Source of the DNA: Marinimicrococcus flavescens | GTDB lineage: Bacteria > Pseudomonadota > Alphaproteobacteria > Geminicoccales > Geminicoccaceae | Direction of reading: 5' to 3' | Length of the DNA stretch: 64,000 bases | Assembly (NCBI GenBank): GCA_029211145.1 | Contig: JARGEQ010000008.1 | Coordinates: 62,001-126,000 of the forward strand | Made by a program: the position numbers and the translations under genes | Part shown: positions 48,932 through 56,975 of the stretch, piece after piece | Position numbering within the stretch: position 1 is the first letter of the stretch | Layout: each line of letters begins with the position of its first letter | The notes under the pieces: generated by a model | Seen by the model: the letters and a program-made list of their open reading frames with translations, nothing else | The model's database searches: none | What the model was told of the DNA's origin: nothing

Positions 48932-49459
48932 ATGGATCTCACCAAGCTGCCGGCCGGCAAGAACCCGCCGGACGAGGTCAACGTCCTGATCGAGGTGCCG
49001 CTGCGCTCGGACCCGATCAAGTACGAGTACGACAAAGACAGCGGCTTCATCTTCGTCGACCGCTTCCTCTACACGACGATGTTCTATCCCTGCAATTACG
49101 GGTTCGTTCCGCAGACCCTGGCGGAGGATGGCGACCCGGTCGACGTCATGGTGATCGGCCGGATGCCGCTGCTCCCGGGCTCGGTGGTCCGCGCGCGCCC
49201 GATCGGCGTCCTCAAGATGGAGGACGAGGCGGGGATGGACGAGAAGATCCTGGCGGTGCCGATCGACAAGGTGACCCAGGTCCACCGGAAGGTCGCCAGC
49301 TACCGCGACGTCCCCGAGATCGACCTCGCGCGGATCGCCCACTTCTTCGAGCACTACAAGGATCTCGAGCCCAACAAGTGGGTCAAGGTGCTGGGCTGGG
49401 CCGACATCGACGAGGCCAAGCGCCTGATCGTCGAGGGGATCGAGCGGGCCCGCAAGTAG
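48932..49459 (+). CDS. ppa: Inorganic pyrophosphatase
   Basis: This 175-residue family-I soluble pyrophosphatase hydrolyses PPi to drive biosynthesis. It has the substrate-binding EVPLRSDPIKYEYDKDSGFIFVDRFL near residue 29 and the metal-binding DGDPVDVMV motif near 66. A C-terminal VKVLGWADIDEAKRLI stretch completes the fold. An AGGAG sequence lies just before the ATG. It stands alone downstream of hemF. Confidence 0.96.
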   Translation: MDLTKLPAGKNPPDEVNVLIEVPLRSDPIKYEYDKDSGFIFVDRFLYTTMFYPCNYGFVPQTLAEDGDPVDVMVIGRMPLLPGSVVRARPIGVLKMEDEAGMDEKILAVPIDKVTQVHRKVASYRDVPEIDLARIAHFFEHYKDLEPNKWVKVLGWADIDEAKRLIVEGIERARK

Positions 49460-49489
49460 CCCGCCCGCCCGGCGCTTCCCGCGCGGCCC

Positions 49490-49780
49490 TCAGCCGCCGC
49501 CCCCGCGCGCGGCGGCCTCGGCGGGGGTCAGCGCGGTGATGGAAAGCGCATGGATGTCGGTGCGCAGCAGGTCGCCCGCTGCCTCGAACACCATGCGCTG
49601 CCGCGCCACCCGGTTCCGCCCGTCGAACCGGCTCGCCACCACGACGACGCGAAAATGGCTCTCCCCCTCGGGACGCGCCCCCGCATGGCCGGCGTGCAGC
49701 GCCGACTGGTCCTCGATCTCGAGCGCCTCGGGAGCGAGCGCCTCCCGCAGGCGCTGCTCCAGCGCCGTTCGCACGCGCAT
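49490..49780 (-). CDS. bolA: BolA family protein
   Basis: This 96-residue protein of the BolA/IbaG fold partners monothiol glutaredoxins in iron-sulfur and iron homeostasis. It shows IEDQSALHAGHAGARPEGESHFRVVVV with the conserved histidines, and RVARQRMVFEAAGDLLRTDIHALSI. AAGGAGA lies upstream of the ATG at 49780; an earlier in-frame ATG at 49801 is less well placed. In many Alphaproteobacteria bolA is adjacent to a J-domain gene and cobST, as here, though an XRE gene intervenes. Confidence 0.92.
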   Translation of the reverse strand: MRVRTALEQRLREALAPEALEIEDQSALHAGHAGARPEGESHFRVVVVASRFDGRNRVARQRMVFEAAGDLLRTDIHALSITALTPAEAAARGGGG

Positions 49781-49857
49781 GATCGTCTCTCCTTGCGACA
49801 TGGATTTCAGGGAACTTCAGGTGCTCTTAAGCGTTCTTTGCCTTCCACGGCGCAATC

Positions 49858-49872
49858 TCCCGACAATCGGGA
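49858..49872. promoter_or_regulatory. Perfect inverted repeat, possible operator
   Basis: TCCCGACAATCGGGA is a perfect 6-3-6 palindrome 78 bp upstream of bolA and about 230 bp upstream of the XRE gene. It is a plausible dimeric HTH-regulator site, possibly for the adjacent XRE protein or an unlinked regulator; no direct evidence. Confidence 0.3.
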
Positions 49873-49991
49873 CGCTTACACGCAGGTAAATTCCGCAACC
49901 CGACGTGGCACCGCTGCACCGGGATACTCGTATGCACCCTAAGGCGCAGCGGCAAATACGGGCGGGACAAGATGGCCATCTTAACGCATTA

Positions 49992-50020
49992 TTGGCAATC
50001 GCATCGTAACTACGAGTAGA
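49992..50020 (+). promoter_or_regulatory. Possible promoter of the XRE regulator gene
   Basis: TTGGCA (49992-49997) and AGTAGA (50015-50020) are separated by 17 bp, leaving an untranslated leader of about 75 bp before the ATG at 50101. The -35 is good and the -10 is poor. Confidence 0.3.
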
Positions 50021-50100
50021 AGGCGCCACATTCGGCGGACGCAGGCGGGGTGCGCCGTTCCCGTGGCCGCAAGCCCGTGAGGTGGTACGGAGAGACGCGC

Positions 50101-50508
50101 ATGGCAACTGCATTGGTCAAGTCGCAGACCACGCCCGGGCGATCCCGAGCGCAGGACGTCGATCGTTATGTCGGAGCGCGGATGCGCGAGCGGCGCATCA
50201 TGCTGGGCCTTACCCAGCAGCAGATGGCCGAGCTCATCGGCGTGACCTACCAGCAGGCCCACAAGTACGAGAAGGGGATCAACCGGATCGCCGCAGGCAG
50301 GCTCTACACCATCGCGCATGCGCTGGGGGTGGATGTCGGCTATTTCTTCGAGGGTATGGAAGGCGAGCGCAACTTCAAGCCGACGCCCCAGCAGCGCATG
50401 CTGCTCGAGCTCGCCCGCAACTTCATCTCGGTCACCAACCGCCGCCACCAGGAAGCGCTCTGCAATCTCGCCCGCGCCCTGGCCGCGACGGAGGAGGAGA
50501 GCAGCTAG
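50101..50508 (+). CDS. XRE family helix-turn-helix transcriptional regulator
   Basis: This 135-residue regulator has an HTH_3 domain at about residues 28-80 (RMRERRIMLGLTQQQMAELIGVTYQQAHKYEKG). The dimer helix is followed by FFEGMEGERNFKPTPQQRMLLELARNF, a C-terminal helical tail. This small architecture is common in Alphaproteobacteria, and its targets are mostly unknown. GGAGAG lies upstream of the ATG. Codon-level context suggests a normal chromosomal gene rather than a phage repressor. Confidence 0.9.
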   Translation: MATALVKSQTTPGRSRAQDVDRYVGARMRERRIMLGLTQQQMAELIGVTYQQAHKYEKGINRIAAGRLYTIAHALGVDVGYFFEGMEGERNFKPTPQQRMLLELARNFISVTNRRHQEALCNLARALAATEEESS

Positions 50509-50805
50509 ACGGGGCCCCTCGCCCCGCCTCGCCACGCGAGAGCACCCGGACACCCCAGCGGGGGGACGGGCGTTTGTCCTGTGCCGTACCGGGGCACGCC
50601 GTGTTGTCGCGACGCCTCCCCGGGCGCATCTTTGAACCGCCGCTCGCGCGGCCGCGGTCAACCGGCCGCGCCCGGCGCCCGCCCGCCATACTCTCCACGG
50701 GCAGGTCCGGGCGGTGCGGATCGCCCGCCACAGCCGCACCGGCGGCGCGGCAGGGCATTCCGGCACCTCTTGCCGCGATCCTGGCCGATCCCCATAGTTC
50801 GGCCC

Positions 50806-51393
50806 ATGAGCAACCCCTCGCGGCGACCTGCCATCGACTCCCACCTGCACCGGCCATGGCTCGAGCGCCATGCCGAGGCGGCGCGGCGCACCTGTGCGTG
50901 GCCGGGTTGCTGTGCCGAAGGGGAGCACCGCGCGCCGCGCTCGCGCCAGGAGCTCCGCGACTTCATCTGGCTCTGCCTCGAGCATGTCCGCGAGTACAAT
51001 CGCGGCTGGGACTATTTCGCCGGCATGAGCGAGGCGGAGATCGAGAGCCATCGGCGTGACGACACCACCTGGCACCGCCCGAGCTGGCGCTTCGGCACCA
51101 GCTTCGCGAGCGGCGCCGGCGGCTGGTCCGACCCGTTCGGCTTTTTCGAGGAGGAGCGGACGGAGGACGCCCGCATGCACCGCACGCGGACGCCGGCCGG
51201 CGAGGCCGAGGCGATGATGGCGGTGCTGGAGCTGCAGGCCGGATTTTCCCTCGAGGAGCTCAAGAAGCGCTACAAGCTCCTGGTCAAGCGCCACCATCCC
51301 GATCTTCACGGCGGCGACCGTGATGCCGAGGAACGGTTGAAGCGCATCAACGAAGCCTACAAATATCTCAAGGACAAGCTCGTCGGCCGCTGA
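50806..51393 (+). CDS. J-domain-containing protein
   Basis: This 195-residue protein has a J domain at its C-terminus (about residues 143-195) with the Hsp70-activating HPD tripeptide in VKRHHPDLHGGDRDAEERLKRINEAYK. The N-terminal half is family-specific: CAWPGCCAEGEHRAPRSRQ and FIWLCLEHVREYNRGWDYFAGMS, with two or three cysteines. The same protein precedes cobS in many Alphaproteobacteria, so it may assist cobaltochelatase or BolA-linked assembly; that is inference from synteny. The ATG at 50806 begins the conserved region. The roughly 300 bp upstream (50509-50805) hold no recognisable gene. Confidence 0.87.
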   Translation: MSNPSRRPAIDSHLHRPWLERHAEAARRTCAWPGCCAEGEHRAPRSRQELRDFIWLCLEHVREYNRGWDYFAGMSEAEIESHRRDDTTWHRPSWRFGTSFASGAGGWSDPFGFFEEERTEDARMHRTRTPAGEAEAMMAVLELQAGFSLEELKKRYKLLVKRHHPDLHGGDRDAEERLKRINEAYKYLKDKLVGR

Positions 51394-51518
51394 GGCCGGC
51401 GATGCGGTAGAGCCGCGGGCGGATGGCCGCCATCGCGGGCACGGGGTTGCCGTATGGCGGCCCGGCGCGCATAACCGGCGTCGCCGCCTTATCCCACGCT
51501 TGTGCGGAGTGTCGACCT

Positions 51519-52529
51519 TTGCGCCACGAGGCATTCCTGGAAGAGCCGGAGGACCTGCTGGACCTCCCCGAGCTGCCCGACGTCAGGCTTTCCGTCGCCG
51601 AGACCTTCGGCATCGACAGCCCCCTCGAGGTCGCAGCCTTCAGCCGCCGCACCGCCTACGTGCCGGAGGTCGACCCCACGTACCAGTTCGACCGGGCCAC
51701 CACGCTGGCGATCCTGGCCGGCTTCACCCACAACCGGCGGGTGATGATCCAGGGCTATCACGGCACCGGCAAGTCGACCCATATCGAGCAGGTCGCGGCG
51801 CGCCTCAACTGGCCCTGCGTCCGGGTCAATCTCGACAGCCACATCAGCCGTATCGACCTGATCGGCAAGGACGCCATCGTCCTGCGCGAGGGTAAGCAGG
51901 TCACCGAGTATCGCGAGGGCATCCTGCCCTGGTCGCTGCAGCGGCCGGTGGCGCTGGTGTTCGACGAGTACGATGCCGGCCGGCCGGACGTCATGTTCGT
52001 GATCCAGCGGGTCCTCGAGGCACAGGGCCGCATGACCCTGCTCGACCAGAACCGGGTCTTGAAGCCGCACCGCTCGTTTCGCCTGTTCGCCACCGCCAAC
52101 ACGGTGGGCCTGGGCGACACGTCCGGCCTCTATCACGGCACGCAGCAGATCAACCAGGGCCAGATGGACCGCTGGAGCATCGTCACCCAGCTCAACTATC
52201 TGCCCCATGAGGAAGAGTGCCGGATCGTGCTGGCCAAGGCGCCGGGTTACGATTCGCCCGAGGGACGGCGCAAGCTCAACGCGATGGTGAGCCTCGCCGG
52301 CCTGACCCGCAACGGCTTCGTCGCCGGGGACATCTCGACCGTCATGTCGCCGCGCACCGTCATCACCTGGGCCGAGAACGCCGAGATCTTCGGCGACATG
52401 GGGATGGCCTTCCGCCTCACCTTCCTCAACAAGTGCGACGAGGCCGAGCGCTCGGTGATCGCCGAGTACTACCAGCGCTGCTTCGGCCAGGAGCTGCCCG
52501 AATCCGCCGCCAACCTCGTCTTCGCCTGA
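51519..52529 (+). CDS. cobS: Cobaltochelatase subunit CobS
   Basis: This AAA+ subunit of the aerobic cobalamin cobaltochelatase works with CobT to drive CobN, inserting Co2+ into hydrogenobyrinate a,c-diamide. It is 336 residues from a TTG at 51519 with GGAG nine bases upstream. It shows [21 protein letters not shown], Walker [13 protein letters not shown] near residue 85, Walker [13 protein letters not shown], sensor 1 [14 protein letters not shown] and a C-terminal ESAANLVFA. In-frame codons upstream to 51423 are not family-like. cobT follows after 16 bp. Confidence 0.95.
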   Translation: MRHEAFLEEPEDLLDLPELPDVRLSVAETFGIDSPLEVAAFSRRTAYVPEVDPTYQFDRATTLAILAGFTHNRRVMIQGYHGTGKSTHIEQVAARLNWPCVRVNLDSHISRIDLIGKDAIVLREGKQVTEYREGILPWSLQRPVALVFDEYDAGRPDVMFVIQRVLEAQGRMTLLDQNRVLKPHRSFRLFATANTVGLGDTSGLYHGTQQINQGQMDRWSIVTQLNYLPHEEECRIVLAKAPGYDSPEGRRKLNAMVSLAGLTRNGFVAGDISTVMSPRTVITWAENAEIFGDMGMAFRLTFLNKCDEAERSVIAEYYQRCFGQELPESAANLVFA

Positions 52530-52545
52530 AGCGCGCGGGTCTGAG

Positions 52546-54417
52546 GTGACGAAGGACTCGACTCGAACCAGCGAGAATCTCCAGCGGGCTCTCGCCGCCA
52601 CGGTCCGCGCCGTGGCGGCGCGGCCGGCTCTCGATGTGGCCTTCCGCGGCAGCGAGCGTCCCAAGTCGGCGGCGGCTTCAAGCGCGCCGGCCGGGCCGTC
52701 GGTGCGCCTGTCGCCGCCGCGGCGTGAGCTGGGAGCGGGCGAGCTCGCCCGCGTGCGCGGCGAGGCCGATGGCGCCGCCCTGCGCGCCCGCTACCACGAT
52801 GCCGGCCTGCACCGCCGCTTCGCGCCTGCCGGCGAGATGGCGATGCTGCTTTTCGACCGGCTCGAGCAGGTGCGGGTCGAGGGGCTGGGCTCGCGCCACA
52901 TGCAGGGCGTGCACGCCAATCTCGAGGCGGCCCACCGTGCCCGCGCCGGGGCGCCGCAGGGCTCGAACGACGCCACCGTGGCCGACATCGTCGAGACCTA
53001 TGTGCGCGAGCGCCTCCTGGGCACGCAGCCCAGCGACGACCAGCGCCGCCTGCTGGCGAGCTGGAGCGACTGGCTCGACCGGCATCTCGAGGGCGCCCTG
53101 CCCCGGCTCGAGGGCCGCTTCGACGACCAGGCCGGCTTTGCCCGCCAGGTGCGCGAGATCCTGACCGACCTGGGGCTGAGCGAGGAGCTCGACGAGCAGC
53201 CCGAGGAGGGCGAGCCCGACAGCCAGGACGAGGAGCAGCAGCAGCAGGCCGGCGAAGGCTCTGGCGAGGACGGCGAGAGCGAGGGCGAGGCCGAGAGTGC
53301 CGAGGAGCGGGCCAGCAGCGAGGCCGCCGAGGGCTCCGCCGAGGACCAGAGCGACGACGCGCAGACCGCCGAGGCCAGCGAGGAGACGCAGAGCGAGCCG
53401 GGCGGCGAGGAGGAGGGCGAGGACAGCGAGGCGACCCGCCCGCAGTTCCTGCCGCCGGGCGGCGAGTCTTTGGCCTATCGCGTCTTCAGCACCGCCTTCG
53501 ACGAGGTGGTCGGGGTCGAGGAGCTGTGCGGCCAGAGCGAGCTGGTGCGCCTGCGCGCCCAGCTCGACCAGTCCCTGCGACGCTTCGAGAGCATGATCGG
53601 CCGCATGGCCAACCGCCTGCAGCGCAAGCTCATGGCGCAGCAACAGCGCTCCTGGGAGTTCGATCTCGAGGAGGGCATCCTCGACGCGGCGCGTCTTTCC
53701 CGCGTGGTGATCAGCCCCGACCTGCCGCTCTCCTACAAGGCCGAGACGGAGATCGAGTTCCGCGACACGGTGGTGAGCCTGCTGATCGACAATTCCGGCT
53801 CGATGCGCGGCCGGCCGATCGCCGTGGCGGCGATGAGCGCCGACATCCTCGCGCGGACTCTCGAGCGCTGCGGCGTGAAGGTCGAGGTACTGGGCTTCAC
53901 CACCCGTGCCTGGAAGGGCGGGCAGGCCCGCGAATCCTGGCTGCGCGCCGGCAAGCCCGCCAATCCCGGCCGCCTCAACGATCTCCGGCACATCGTCTAC
54001 AAGCCCGCCGAGACGCCCTGGCGGCGGGCGCGCGCCAACCTCGGCCTGATGCTGCGCGAGGGTCTCCTCAAGGAGAACATCGACGGCGAGGCCATCTTGT
54101 GGGCGCACAGCCGCCTGCTCGCCCGCCCCGAGCAGCGCCGGGTGCTCATGGTGATCTCCGACGGCGCCCCGGTCGACGACAGCACGCTCTCGGCCAATCC
54201 CGGCAACTATCTCGAGCGCCACCTGCGCGAGGTGATCGACTGGGTCGAGACCCGCTCGGACGTCGAGCTGGCGGCCATCGGCATCGGCCACGACGTCACC
54301 CGCTACTACCGCCGCGCGGTGACCATCTCCGATCCCGAGCAGCTCGGCGGCGCCATGCTCGGCCAGCTCTCCAGCCTCTTCCAGGAAGACCGCCGCCGCG
54401 GTGGCCGGCGCAACTGA
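52546..54417 (+). CDS. cobT: Cobaltochelatase subunit CobT
   Basis: This 623-residue partner of CobS has an N-terminal helical domain, then a long acidic low-complexity linker of Glu, Ser, Gln and Gly (about residues 222-308). The C-terminal von Willebrand A domain has a complete MIDAS motif ([15 protein letters not shown], near residue 415), and [14 protein letters not shown] lies near 540. The GTG start follows GAGG and sits 16 bp after cobS. The CobN catalytic subunit is not in this window. The acidic linker is normal for the family. Confidence 0.95.
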   Translation: MTKDSTRTSENLQRALAATVRAVAARPALDVAFRGSERPKSAAASSAPAGPSVRLSPPRRELGAGELARVRGEADGAALRARYHDAGLHRRFAPAGEMAMLLFDRLEQVRVEGLGSRHMQGVHANLEAAHRARAGAPQGSNDATVADIVETYVRERLLGTQPSDDQRRLLASWSDWLDRHLEGALPRLEGRFDDQAGFARQVREILTDLGLSEELDEQPEEGEPDSQDEEQQQQAGEGSGEDGESEGEAESAEERASSEAAEGSAEDQSDDAQTAEASEETQSEPGGEEEGEDSEATRPQFLPPGGESLAYRVFSTAFDEVVGVEELCGQSELVRLRAQLDQSLRRFESMIGRMANRLQRKLMAQQQRSWEFDLEEGILDAARLSRVVISPDLPLSYKAETEIEFRDTVVSLLIDNSGSMRGRPIAVAAMSADILARTLERCGVKVEVLGFTTRAWKGGQARESWLRAGKPANPGRLNDLRHIVYKPAETPWRRARANLGLMLREGLLKENIDGEAILWAHSRLLARPEQRRVLMVISDGAPVDDSTLSANPGNYLERHLREVIDWVETRSDVELAAIGIGHDVTRYYRRAVTISDPEQLGGAMLGQLSSLFQEDRRRGGRRN

Positions 54418-54434
54418 GCGGGCGACGCTGCCCG

Positions 54435-54551
54435 AGGCGCTGCGCGCGGGTTCTTTTTCCCTGTTTCCCGCCGGGCGCCCTCCCCGCGATCACGAAGCCC
54501 CGGCACCGTTCGGAACCGACACAAAGAGGAAGGAACCTGCCGCGCGCAGCG
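54435..54551. repeat. Short member of the dispersed palindromic repeat family
   Basis: Between cobT and the UxaA-family gene, the core GGCGCTGCGCGCGG (54435-54449 region) occurs with a following TTCTTTTTCC. About 100 bp later its inverted copy CCGCGCGCAGCG (around 54540-54551) is preceded by GGAAGGAACCTG. The arms match those of the longer element at 56.5 kb and the array at 62.5-64 kb. The rest of the 256-bp gap shows no gene. Confidence 0.6.
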
Positions 54552-54673
54552 TGCCCGCCCCTCCGCCTGGCGCCTAGCTTCCAGGATGCATGGCCGCTCC
54601 CATGCAGGGACCCTATGGCGGCAGGAGCCCGGGCGCTATGATGGGCGAAAGCACATCTAGGGCAGGCCTCCGC

Positions 54674-56203
54674 ATGACCGCTTCCGCTTCTCCATTCATC
54701 CGCCTCAATCCCAACGACAACACCATCGTCGCCCGGCTCGGCATCGAGGAGGGGACGCTGCTCGCCGGCGAGGACCTTCTCACCCGGCAGAAGGTGCCGG
54801 CCGGCCACAAGATCGCCACCCGGCCGATCGCCAAGGGGGAGCCGGTCAGGAAGTTCAACCAGATCATCGGCTTCGCCAGCGCCGACATCGAGGCCGGCGA
54901 GCACATCCATGTCCATAACTGCGCCATGGGCGAGTTCGACCGCGACTACGCCTTCGGCGCCGACGTGCAGCCGACGGTCTTCGTGCCCGAGGCGGAGCGT
55001 CCGAGCTTCCAGGGCTTCGTGCGCCCGAGCGGGCGCATCGGCACCCGCAACTTCATCGGCGTCATCTCGACGGTCAACTGCTCGGCCACGGTCTGCAAGT
55101 TCATCGCCGAGCAGTTCCCCAAAGAGGTGCTGGCGCAGTACCCCAATGTCGACGGGGTGGTGGCCATCACCCACGCCACCGGCTGCGGCATGGCCGACCG
55201 CGGCGACGGCTTCGCCGCCCTCCAGCGCACCCTCTGGGGCTTCGCCCGCCATCCCAACTTCGCCGGCATCTTGATGATCGGCCTGGGCTGCGAGGTGAAC
55301 CAGATCGACTTCCTGCTGGAGGCCTACCAGATCCAGCGCGGGCCGCTGTTCCGCACCATGACGATGCAGGAGACCGGCGGCACCCGCAAGACCGTCGACC
55401 GCGCCGTGGCGATGATCAAGGAGATGCTGCCGCACGCCGCCGAGGCGAGCCGGCAGCCGGTGTCGGTCGGCGAGATCAGCCTGGCGCTCCAGTGCGGCGG
55501 CTCCGACGGCTATTCCGGCATCACCGCCAATCCCGCGCTGGGCTACTGCGCCGACCTGCTGGTGCGCCACGGCGGCACCGCGATCCTGGCCGAGACGCCC
55601 GAGATCTACGGCGCCGAGCACCTGCTCACGCGCCGCGCGGTGAGCCCCGAGGTCGGCCAGAAGCTGGTCGAGCGGATCAGGTGGTGGGAGGAGTATTGCC
55701 GCATCAACGGCGGCGAGATGAACAACAACCCCTCCCCCGGCAACAAGGCCGGCGGCCTCACCACCATCCTCGAGAAGTCGCTGGGTGCTGCCGCCAAGGG
55801 CGGCACCACCAACCTCACCGGCGTCTACAAATATGCCGAGCCGGTGACGGCGCGCGGCTTCGTCTTCATGGACAGTCCCGGCTACGATCCCTGCTCGGTG
55901 ACCGGCCAGGTGGCTTCGGGCGCCAACATGGTGACCTTCACCACCGGCCGCGGCTCGTGCTTCGGCTACAAGCCGGTGCCGTCCATCAAGATCGCCACCA
56001 ACAGCGCCATGTACCGCCGCATCGAGGAGGACATGGACGTCAATTGCGGCACCATCGCCGACGGCGAGGAGAGCATCGAGCAGGCCGGGCGCCGGATCTT
56101 CGACCTGGTGGTCCGCGTGGCCTCCGGCGAGCAGTCCAAGTCCGAGGCGCTGGGCGTCGGCGACCACGAGTTCGTGCCATGGCAGATCGGCGCCACGATG
56201 TGA
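54674..56203 (+). CDS. UxaA family altronate/galactarate dehydratase
   Basis: This 509-residue protein joins an N-terminal SAF domain (about residues 10-85: FIRLNPNDNTIVARLGI and HIHVHNCAMGEF) to a C-terminal galactarate/altronate dehydratase domain. The latter has GYVRPSGRIGTRN-like, THATGCGM, QCGGSDGYSGITANPALG, NNNPSPGNKAGGLTTILEKSLG and MDSPGYDP segments. Fused UxaA and GarD enzymes use Fe2+ to dehydrate sugar acids to 2-keto-3-deoxy acids, which could feed the KDPG aldolase pathway. The exact sugar acid is undetermined. The ATG at 54674 is chosen because family similarity starts at its FIRLNP segment. Confidence 0.9.
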   Translation: MTASASPFIRLNPNDNTIVARLGIEEGTLLAGEDLLTRQKVPAGHKIATRPIAKGEPVRKFNQIIGFASADIEAGEHIHVHNCAMGEFDRDYAFGADVQPTVFVPEAERPSFQGFVRPSGRIGTRNFIGVISTVNCSATVCKFIAEQFPKEVLAQYPNVDGVVAITHATGCGMADRGDGFAALQRTLWGFARHPNFAGILMIGLGCEVNQIDFLLEAYQIQRGPLFRTMTMQETGGTRKTVDRAVAMIKEMLPHAAEASRQPVSVGEISLALQCGGSDGYSGITANPALGYCADLLVRHGGTAILAETPEIYGAEHLLTRRAVSPEVGQKLVERIRWWEEYCRINGGEMNNNPSPGNKAGGLTTILEKSLGAAAKGGTTNLTGVYKYAEPVTARGFVFMDSPGYDPCSVTGQVASGANMVTFTTGRGSCFGYKPVPSIKIATNSAMYRRIEEDMDVNCGTIADGEESIEQAGRRIFDLVVRVASGEQSKSEALGVGDHEFVPWQIGATM

Positions 56204-56427
56204 GAGCCCGGGCCGCCCGCGTGGCGGCCCTCCTTTCTCTGGCGGCCGCCGGCTGCGCAGCGCGGCCGGGCGCCGACATCGCCACCGGCAGCTGGCCGCA
56301 CCATGCTCCCGGCACCGACGTCATGGCCGCCGACGCCATCCCCCGGTGCAAGGCGCGCGCCAGCGGCCCGGACCGCGCCGCCCGCCAGACCGCCTTCGAA
56401 CGCTGCATGCGCGATTTGGGCTTCTAG
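56200..56427 (+). CDS. Small predicted lipoprotein
   Basis: The 75-residue product starts at a GTG overlapping the stop of the dehydratase gene (GTGA), implying translational coupling. It has a short basic N-terminus, a hydrophobic stretch (VAALLSLAAAGC) and a lipobox LAAAGC with the acylated Cys near residue 19. The mature part carries two further cysteines (PRCKARA and FERCMRD) spaced for a disulfide. I recognise no family. An outer-membrane or periplasmic lipoprotein is the simplest reading. It may have been missed by annotators because of its size and overlap. Confidence 0.6.
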   Translation: MRARAARVAALLSLAAAGCAARPGADIATGSWPHHAPGTDVMAADAIPRCKARASGPDRAARQTAFERCMRDLGF

Positions 56428-56492
56428 GACAAGGGGACGGGAGGACGGGCCCGGTGAAAGGGCGGACGTCGGTGCACGGCCGTGGCGATGGC

Positions 56493-56757
56493 GCCGTGCA
56501 AGGCGCTGCGCGCGGCTTTCCTCGCGTGTTTTCTGGCAGATGACAGCGGTGAGCGTTCACCGGATCTTCGTCTCTCCGGGCGATCCTGCTGGCGTGGGAC
56601 TCCGCCGCCGCATCATCTGCGAGGATGACACGGGATGGGTCAACGAAGGGCGGGCAGATCCAAAAAGCCGCGGTGTAGGCGCCATGACCTGCCTGCCAGG
56701 CGCCGCCGGTAACCCCCAAAAACAAAAAACCCTGCCGCGCGCAGCGCCTTGCGCGGC
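56493..56757. repeat. MITE-like intergenic repeat element of 265 bp with terminal inverted repeats
   Basis: The element is bounded by 24-bp inverted repeats at 56493-56516 and 56734-56757 that match at 23 of 24 positions and share the core GGCGCTGCGCGCGG. Inside, a stretch around 56555-56660 (TTCACCGGATCTTCGTCTC, GATCCTGCTGG, GGGACTCCGCCGCCGCA) closely resembles the monomers of the tandem array at the window's right edge. Its 265-bp length is almost the array period (260-262 bp). It lies between a small lipoprotein gene and the convergent TRAP permease gene and encodes no recognisable protein. Confidence 0.75.
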
Positions 56758-56975
56758 ACCGCCGCCACGAGCTTGCGCCGCTCCAGGCCATCGTCGGCCA
56801 CGACCGAAGGGCAGCGGGTGCATGCCGCTGGCGATGGGGTGTGCAAGGCTGCGGTGATCGTTCTCCTGCTGGTCGGTTGCAGGCGGCGAACGATGCATCC
56901 ACCGCCGCCAACTGACGCAAAGGCCAGGACGAAGGAGCCGCGCGCGGCGCCCTTGCCCGCTTCGGTCGGTCGTGC
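56758..56975. other. Intergenic remainder downstream of the 56.5-kb repeat
   Basis: About 218 bp between the repeat and the TRAP permease stop hold no gene. A further degraded copy of the repeat core (CCGCGCGCGGCGCCCTTGC near 56940) is visible, so repeat-derived sequence probably fills the entire gap from 56428 to 56975. Confidence 0.4.

Larger units (their letters stand above)
49781..50100. other. Divergent regulatory region between bolA and the XRE regulator
   Basis: No gene is seen in these 320 bp. The stretch is notably more AT-rich than its neighbours, as expected of a divergent promoter region. It holds the inverted repeat at 49858-49872 and a possible promoter at 49992-50020, listed separately. 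Confidence 0.5.

Noticed and set aside
50581..50805. N-terminal extension of the J-domain gene
   Set aside because: The extra codons have no family resemblance, and the conserved protein begins at the ATG at 50806.
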